From an uncultured Clostridium sp. (GTDB taxonomy: Bacteria; Bacillota; Clostridia; Clostridiales; Clostridiaceae), in contig CALBDU010000079.1 in assembly GCA_937927335.1 (NCBI GenBank), forward strand, positions 21,778-85,777: a DNA stretch of 64,000 bases. Reading direction: 5' to 3'. Of the stretch, positions 59,125 to 64,000 are shown piece after piece (the first letter of the stretch is position 1; every line of letters starts with the position of its first letter). The translations under genes were made by a program, and so were the position numbers. Below the pieces are notes generated by a model that was not told the DNA's origin, ran no database searches, and was given only the letters and a program-made list of their open reading frames with translations.

Positions 59125-60468
59125 TTGAAAAAATTACTGAGTTTTATATTTATTTTAAGCTTATTATCATGTTTAATTCCAAACAGTGTATCCGCTGCAG
59201 AATCTCAGGAAAAGATGAAAGCAGTATGGATGGCTTCTGTGTATAATATTGATTTTCCCAGTACAAAAAATGATGTAACAGCTCAAAAAAATGAATTTAT
59301 TCAAAAGTTGGATAAGCTTAAGTCTTTAGGAATTAATACTGTTGTAGTCCAAGTGAGACCTAAGGCAGATGCATTATACAAATCAGATATTAATCCATGG
59401 TCAGATGTATTAACCGGAACTCAAGGACAGTATCCAGGATATGACCCTATGGCCTTCATGATTGAAGAAACCCACAAACGGGGCATGTCTTTTCACGCAT
59501 GGCTAAATCCATACAGAGTAACTACATCTGGAACTGACTTAAATGCCCTATGCGCAAATCATCCGGCAAGACTTCATCCGGAATGGGTAATAAGCTATAA
59601 CAATGCCCTTTATTACAACCCGGAACTTCAAGCAGTGAAAGATCACATTACTGCCACCGTGGTTGAAATTGTTAAAAACTATAATATAGATGCAGTAGAT
59701 TTCGATGATTATTTTTATCCATCAAACTATCCCCTTCCTGTAAATGAAGGAATTGATGGAACTACTGCCAATAACAGAAGACAAAGCATTAATGACATGA
59801 TCAAGCAGGTTAGCACTGCAATTAAAAACACAAAAAGCACCGTGCTATTTGGAGTAAGCCCTATGGGCATATGGAAAAACAATTCTTCTGATATAACAGG
59901 TTCAAATACTGCAGGTAATCAATCCTATTATGCAGTTTATGCAGATACCAGAACCTGGATTAAAAATGGCTGGATAGATTATATTGTGCCCCAAATCTAT
60001 TGGGAAACAGGAAATAAGGCAGCAGATTATGAAACTCTTGTGAAATGGTGGGCTGATGAAGTAAAAGGTACTAATGTGAAGCTCTACGTTGGACAAGGTT
60101 TATATAAAGAAGTAATAGCAAATGAAATTGATGTTCAGTTAAAGATTAATGAAAAGTATCCTGAGGTTGGAGGCAGCTTCTATTATGGAATGGGAAACCT
60201 GCTGGGAAATACATCAGACTGCCAGAATAAAATTTCCCCCTTTAGTGAAAATGCACCCCAAATTCCACAAACTGTCTGCAGTACAGGATTTGTAACTGCC
60301 AGTGTATTAAATATCAGAAGCGGAAGCGGCACCCAGTATTGTATTATTACTAAGGCTGCAGCAGGTACTGAGGTTACAATTTTAAATAGTTCTCCAGGCT
60401 GGTATTATATTAAGCTGCCCAATAACCAAACAGGCTGGGCTTGCTCAAATTATATAAGGACGAATTAG
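59125..60468 (+). CDS. Secreted GHL10-type glycosidase with SH3 domain
   Basis: Signal peptide (residues 1-24, ending VSAAES), then a family-10-like glycosyl hydrolase domain (GHL10/DUF187-type: KLKSLGINTVVVQVRPKADALY, and DAVDFDDYFYPSNYP with acidic residues), and a C-terminal bacterial SH3 domain (about 385-447; VTASVLNIRSGSGT). SH3b domains often anchor to the cell wall. TTG start with GGGGGG six bases upstream. It probably works on wall glycans or other external polysaccharides. Single gene with terminator. Confidence 0.88.
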   Translation: MKKLLSFIFILSLLSCLIPNSVSAAESQEKMKAVWMASVYNIDFPSTKNDVTAQKNEFIQKLDKLKSLGINTVVVQVRPKADALYKSDINPWSDVLTGTQGQYPGYDPMAFMIEETHKRGMSFHAWLNPYRVTTSGTDLNALCANHPARLHPEWVISYNNALYYNPELQAVKDHITATVVEIVKNYNIDAVDFDDYFYPSNYPLPVNEGIDGTTANNRRQSINDMIKQVSTAIKNTKSTVLFGVSPMGIWKNNSSDITGSNTAGNQSYYAVYADTRTWIKNGWIDYIVPQIYWETGNKAADYETLVKWWADEVKGTNVKLYVGQGLYKEVIANEIDVQLKINEKYPEVGGSFYYGMGNLLGNTSDCQNKISPFSENAPQIPQTVCSTGFVTASVLNIRSGSGTQYCIITKAAAGTEVTILNSSPGWYYIKLPNNQTGWACSNYIRTN

Positions 60469-60491
60469 AAGGGAAGCTCACGCTTCCCTTT
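60469..60491. terminator. Bidirectional terminator
   Basis: AAGGGAAGC / GCTTCCCTT around TCAC, between convergent genes. Confidence 0.85.
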
Positions 60492-60495
60492 AATT

Positions 60496-61122
60496 TTAAC
60501 GTATAAAGTTTGTAACTGCTCTTGGCTCTCTTACAGGATATTTGATGCCCGCTTCTTTACCTGCCTCAATGCATTTTAACATCCAGGCCATGTTTTTCCC
60601 CAGGGTCCTCATTATCTGCATCCCTTCAAGGTCTTGTCTTACCTCCTCTGGAGTATTACCATGAACCATATTCCAATACTGTGAAGATACAACAGGCATA
60701 TTGGAGATTGTAAAATATTTATTTAACTGCTCCAATGCTGCTGTTGAGCCTCCCCTTCTGCATGTTACTACCGCTGCCCCTGGTTTGTAAGGCAGACCTC
60801 CACCTGCATAGAAAAACCTGTCAAGGAATGAAGTTATCTGTCCAGATGCCGCCGCATAGTGAACCGGTGATCCGAATACAATTCCATCTGCAGCCTTAGC
60901 CTTATCAAGAGCTACATTAACGGTGTCATCATCAAATGCACATTTTCCTGATTTGGTACCAGAGCATACACCACAATCGGTACATCCTCTGATAGGTTTT
61001 GTACCAATATGGAATATTTCTGTTTCTATACCTTCAAGGTTAAGTTCCTTAGCCACCTCGCTCAGTGCTGTAAAGGTGCATCCCTGAGCCCTTGGGCTTC
61101 CGTTGATTAATAATACCTTCAT
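60496..61122 (-). CDS. Flavodoxin-like NADPH-dependent FMN reductase (Fe-S flavoprotein type)
   Basis: 208 residues of flavodoxin fold. FMN phosphate loop GSPRAQGCT (about 8-16); Cys motif GCTDCGVCSGTKSGKC (about 46-62) like iron-sulfur flavoproteins; and FGSPVHYAAAS for the flavin ring. It starts four bases inside the end of ung (ATGA overlap), so the two are co-translated; the link to DNA repair is unclear. Confidence 0.85.
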   Translation of the reverse strand: MKVLLINGSPRAQGCTFTALSEVAKELNLEGIETEIFHIGTKPIRGCTDCGVCSGTKSGKCAFDDDTVNVALDKAKAADGIVFGSPVHYAAASGQITSFLDRFFYAGGGLPYKPGAAVVTCRRGGSTAALEQLNKYFTISNMPVVSSQYWNMVHGNTPEEVRQDLEGMQIMRTLGKNMAWMLKCIEAGKEAGIKYPVREPRAVTNFIR

Positions 61123-61814
61123 TGTTCTACCTCCGTATTTTTAAGATTTTCTATTTGCCAGTCAATAGGCTCTTTACCAAGTGAAATCAAAAAATTATTT
61201 GCCTTTGAAAAAGGTCTGCTGCCAAAAAAACCGTTAAAGGCTGATAAGGGGCTTGGATGTACAGATTTTATTATAAAATGTTTTGGATTATCTATCAAAG
61301 GCAGCTTAGATTGGGCATTCCTCCCCCATAGAATAAAAACCATAGGGTCTTGCCGCTTGTTTAATATGCTTATAACCTTGTCTGTAAATAGCTCCCAGCC
61401 CATACCCTTATGTGAATTGGCCATGCCTGCTCTGACAGTAAGTACCGTGTTTAAAAGCAAGACACCTTGATCAGCCCATTTTTTGAGATAACCATTATCC
61501 GGCATATAACACCCTATATCAGTATTAAGCTCCTTGAATATATTCATAAGAGATGGCGGCGGCGGTACACCCGGTTTTACTGAAAAGCTTAAGCCGTGGG
61601 CCTGATTTGGTCCATGGTAGGGGTCCTGTCCTATTATAACCACCTTAACCTCTTTATAATCTGTATATCTAAGAGCATTAAAAATATCATACATATTAGG
61701 GTATATTACCTTTGTATTATATTCGTTTATTAAAAATTTCCTTAATTTTAAGTAATAGTCCCTGTTGAATTCCTCTTCCAGCAGGTTTTGCCATTCATTA
61801 TCTAATATTTTCAT
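61119..61814 (-). CDS. ung: Uracil-DNA glycosylase
   Basis: Removes uracil from DNA. Family 1 motifs are GQDPYHGPNQAHGLSFSV (catalytic Asp) and VHPSPLSAFNGF (His and the Leu intercalation loop). From ATG 61814, with AGGTGAT about five bases upstream, the protein has 231 residues; the longer frame begins three codons earlier at GTG. The four-base overlap with the next gene implies co-translation. Confidence 0.96.
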   Translation of the reverse strand: MKILDNEWQNLLEEEFNRDYYLKLRKFLINEYNTKVIYPNMYDIFNALRYTDYKEVKVVIIGQDPYHGPNQAHGLSFSVKPGVPPPPSLMNIFKELNTDIGCYMPDNGYLKKWADQGVLLLNTVLTVRAGMANSHKGMGWELFTDKVISILNKRQDPMVFILWGRNAQSKLPLIDNPKHFIIKSVHPSPLSAFNGFFGSRPFSKANNFLISLGKEPIDWQIENLKNTEVEQ

Positions 61815-61854
61815 AAATATCACCTATTTTATTATATCATATAAATAATAATAT

Positions 61855-61883
61855 AACCTACAATCCTTAGGGTGATTGCAGGT
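61855..61883 (-). terminator. Possible terminator after the chemoreceptor gene
   Basis: AACCT-CAATC / GATTG-AGGTT stem with one mismatch; the minus-strand tail is A/T-rich but lacks a good T-run. Confidence 0.45.
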
Positions 61884-61891
61884 TATACATT

Positions 61892-63043
61892 TTAAAGCTG
61901 CTGGGCTATCTTATTTAATTCCTCTGACATGGTTGTGATCTCTTCTATACTTGCAGTAATCTCTTCAGTGGCAGCCGCCTGTTCCTGACTTGAAGATAAT
62001 GAATTCTGGCTGTTTTCACTTGTTTCCTCGACTTTCGTTTTTATTCTTTCAGTGATTTGCTTTATTTTCGGAACTGTTCCCTTTGACTGTTCAGACAACT
62101 TTCTGATTTCCTCCGCCACAACCCCGAAGCCTCTGCCTGCATCTCCAGCTCTTGCTGCTTCAATTGCAGCATTTAGGCCAAGCATATTTGTTTCATCAGC
62201 AATTTTCTTAATAAATGCTGATACTTCGTTTATTTCTTCTGAAAGATTTATAATTTCCTTAATTTCTCTATTAAGCTCCTGCTCGTTTGCATGGATATTG
62301 GAGGCAGATGCTGCCAGCTCTTCAACAGCTGAAGCTATTCCAGACAAACCTGTTCCAAGGTTAACAGACATATCCCTCAGATTTCCAGCAAGTATTTTTG
62401 GAATAACCACACCCAGGGTTGCAACAACTTCATTTGAGTTGTCTTCATCAAATAATGGATAAACAGTTATAAGGATGGGCACTCCATAAGCAGAACTATC
62501 CAGCTCTGAAGAAACATATTTTTTTGTTTTTATAACTTTATTTGAAACATCATCCTCTTTTAATACGTAGCCTAATGTTTTAGCTGGCATGTCAAATTTT
62601 TTTGAGGGCTGCCTGTTAATAATTTTCTGTAAATCTGTAGCATAAAGAAATGAACCCTCAGGGAACATATCAGCTAAAATTGGCGCAAAATCATTAAATG
62701 ACTTTACTACAGGATGTAATCTTGGAAAAACCATAGAAAATGCCCCAACAGCCTGCCCATCATCATTCACTAGAGGTTCAGCAACAGTACTTAGCCTTAC
62801 ACCGTAAAGGGACCTTGGCACATTCTGTACCATAGTTCTATTTTCTCTAATGGCCTTGCCAGCTATGCTGTTGGTGTTTATCTTTTCACCTATCTTAAAT
62901 ATATCTAGATCAAAAGTTTTAGAGGCTTTTCTCCAAGTAATTGTATCTCCTTCTATTATTAAATAAATTACTCCTCCAGGTATTACATCTGCCTGAAGCT
63001 CGGACAGGGCTTTTATACTTTTTATTGAATTTATGGAAATCAT
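61892..63043 (-). CDS. Soluble methyl-accepting chemotaxis-type receptor
   Basis: 383 residues with no membrane segment. The N-terminal 210 residues are an input domain that looks like a cytosolic PAS/GAF-like or sporulation-type sensor (VAEPLVNDDGQAVGAFSMVF). The signalling hairpin tip is intact (ADETNMLGLNAAIEAARAG and GRGFGVVAEEIRKLSEQS), but the helix bundle is shorter than usual, so it may form atypical arrays or act on a stand-alone CheA. AAAGGAG precedes the ATG by eight bases. Confidence 0.85.
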   Translation of the reverse strand: MISINSIKSIKALSELQADVIPGGVIYLIIEGDTITWRKASKTFDLDIFKIGEKINTNSIAGKAIRENRTMVQNVPRSLYGVRLSTVAEPLVNDDGQAVGAFSMVFPRLHPVVKSFNDFAPILADMFPEGSFLYATDLQKIINRQPSKKFDMPAKTLGYVLKEDDVSNKVIKTKKYVSSELDSSAYGVPILITVYPLFDEDNSNEVVATLGVVIPKILAGNLRDMSVNLGTGLSGIASAVEELAASASNIHANEQELNREIKEIINLSEEINEVSAFIKKIADETNMLGLNAAIEAARAGDAGRGFGVVAEEIRKLSEQSKGTVPKIKQITERIKTKVEETSENSQNSLSSSQEQAAATEEITASIEEITTMSEELNKIAQQL

Positions 63044-63113
63044 AATGCCATCTCCTTTTTTTTTACAATAATAACTATATCGTATACTACAGTTAATACT
63101 TTAGCAAAATATG

Positions 63114-63141
63114 TAAAACGGGCAGCCTGTTTGGCTGCCCT
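63114..63141 (-). terminator. Terminator after the YhfC-like gene
   Basis: GGGCAGCC / GGCTGCCC with a 5-base loop, followed by TTTT on the minus strand. Confidence 0.82.
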
Positions 63142-63151
63142 AATATATTTG

Positions 63152-63940
63152 TTACTTACTATATTTAAAAATTCTATCCCATTTATTTATAAAGATTAGG
63201 CTTGCCGCAGCAAAAATCAAACATACTGCTTCGATTGACCAAACATTTGATATTATACCTTTTTGATACAAGCCAGCGGGGAAGTCCACGGCTGCATGAA
63301 GCAGTATTGCCAAAGCAAAGTAATGGTATTTTTTACTCCTGACTGCATGAAGAACCATTAATGATAACCCCACTTGTATTACAAATGCAATAGTCCTCTC
63401 AAAACCTGAAATCAAAAATAAAAATGGATTTGTATTTATCAATGCACTGCTTATTTGATCAAGCATAGAATCGGATAATCTGGTACCCATGGTGCTTGCC
63501 AGCTTTCCTGAGTTAATCAGCAAGGCAAAATACAAATTCTGTGCCATAGAAAACCCGCCTATCAATATGGCTTCCATTCCGCCATGGCCAATGCCATATG
63601 CAATGCCATCTTTTCTTTGTGTTCTGCCTTTTAGCAGAAGCTTGAACGCAGCAAGCCTTCCTGTTTCTTCAAATATTCCTGCAGCAAATGCTCCATATAA
63701 AGCAAAAATCCAAGGATTGCTGTTTATGAATACTGCAGTGCTCAAATTAGCTTTTAACATATATACATGCATCCCCTGCTCTAACACCAGAGCGAAAAGC
63801 AGAAAAACTCCTGCCCCAGCAAAAATGTTAAAATAGGATATTTTATCCCTTCTGCGAAAATAAATTGCTGTACCCAAAGGAACTGCTATAGATAAAACTA
63901 GGCTTAGGGTTAAGGACAATAGTGATAAACTGTTTACCAT
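63152..63940 (-). CDS. YhfC-like intramembrane metalloprotease
   Basis: 262-residue integral membrane protein with about seven helices. The CPBP/YhfC catalytic pattern is present: FEETGRLAAFKLLL (Glu-Glu), GIGHGGMEAILIGG (His) and LLHAAVDFPAG (His). Family members are glutamic-type membrane proteases or CAAX-like proteins; the natural substrate is unknown. GGAG lies seven bases before the ATG. Confidence 0.82.
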   Translation of the reverse strand: MVNSLSLLSLTLSLVLSIAVPLGTAIYFRRRDKISYFNIFAGAGVFLLFALVLEQGMHVYMLKANLSTAVFINSNPWIFALYGAFAAGIFEETGRLAAFKLLLKGRTQRKDGIAYGIGHGGMEAILIGGFSMAQNLYFALLINSGKLASTMGTRLSDSMLDQISSALINTNPFLFLISGFERTIAFVIQVGLSLMVLHAVRSKKYHYFALAILLHAAVDFPAGLYQKGIISNVWSIEAVCLIFAAASLIFINKWDRIFKYSK

Positions 63941-64000
63941 TATAACACTCCTCGTATAATGTAGTTAGAAACATTGATAACAAATCAGTCGGAATTTCAG

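Noticed and set aside
1..64000. CRISPR array, insertion sequence, prophage or rRNA genes
   Set aside because: No direct-repeat/spacer series, transposase, integrase or phage structural gene, or rRNA-like sequence was recognised.

Overview
The window is a continuous stretch of chromosome from a low-GC, spore-forming anaerobe of the Clostridium type. The evidence is AT-rich intergenic DNA with strong Gram-positive ribosome binding sites, frequent TTG starts, spoVG with a SigH-type promoter, a GerMN lipoprotein, a possible gamma-type spore-protein relative, two sensor-like [FeFe]-hydrogenase proteins and a carbon monoxide dehydrogenase. I see no insertion sequence, prophage, CRISPR array or rRNA. 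The species cannot be named from sequence alone.

Layout. 1-10.7 kb is conserved core: purR-spoVG-glmU-prs on the minus strand, then a two-component system plus HtrA protease, then pth and the 5' part of mfd; murC runs the other way. 10.7-16.2 kb holds a small membrane protein, tRNA-Pro(CGG), a monomeric hydrogenase-like protein, a HAD hydrolase, DUF2164, a small 18-residue-repeat protein and an aminotransferase. 16.2-28.5 kb has an ABC-F ATPase, an rRNA methyltransferase, ComB, two radical SAM proteins, a lipoprotein, an S24-like regulator, a cyclophilin, a PAS-linked hydrogenase-like sensor, threonine ammonia-lyase and MurI. 28.9-35.4 kb carries a large glutamine synthetase, a degenerate 2H-phosphoesterase-like protein, and the block murA-walJ-GerMN-CxxH/CxxC protein-SEC-C-rlmH, which resembles the Bacillus walJ-yyzF-rlmH neighbourhood.

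35.4-49.9 kb is more accessory: an MFS pump and its MarR regulator with three matching operators, an XRE regulator divergent from a PatB/MalY lyase, a three-gene operon (22-residue-repeat protein, MoxR ATPase, HExxH/VWA protein), a UvrC-like protein without its second nuclease, a DUF2284 protein, a membrane methyltransferase-like protein, a peptide transporter with an Xaa-Pro peptidase, and a GDPD enzyme. 50-55 kb is an ABC importer lacking a binding protein, flanked by an APH-like kinase and a variant nucleoside hydrolase, with a divergent AraC regulator. 56-64 kb has an SDR enzyme, a stand-alone CooS, a secreted GHL10 glycosidase, a flavodoxin-like protein, Ung, a soluble chemoreceptor and a YhfC-type membrane protease.

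The best candidates for something undescribed are the repeat-MoxR-VWA operon (39.7-43.0 kb), the importer/nucleoside hydrolase/kinase cluster (50.4-55.1 kb), the TPHIE repeat protein (13.8-14.0 kb) and the pairing of two putative sensory hydrogenases in one neighbourhood. Many start codons were moved from the longest frame to the position matching the ribosome binding site; two genes appear to lack a standard start at the expected place.
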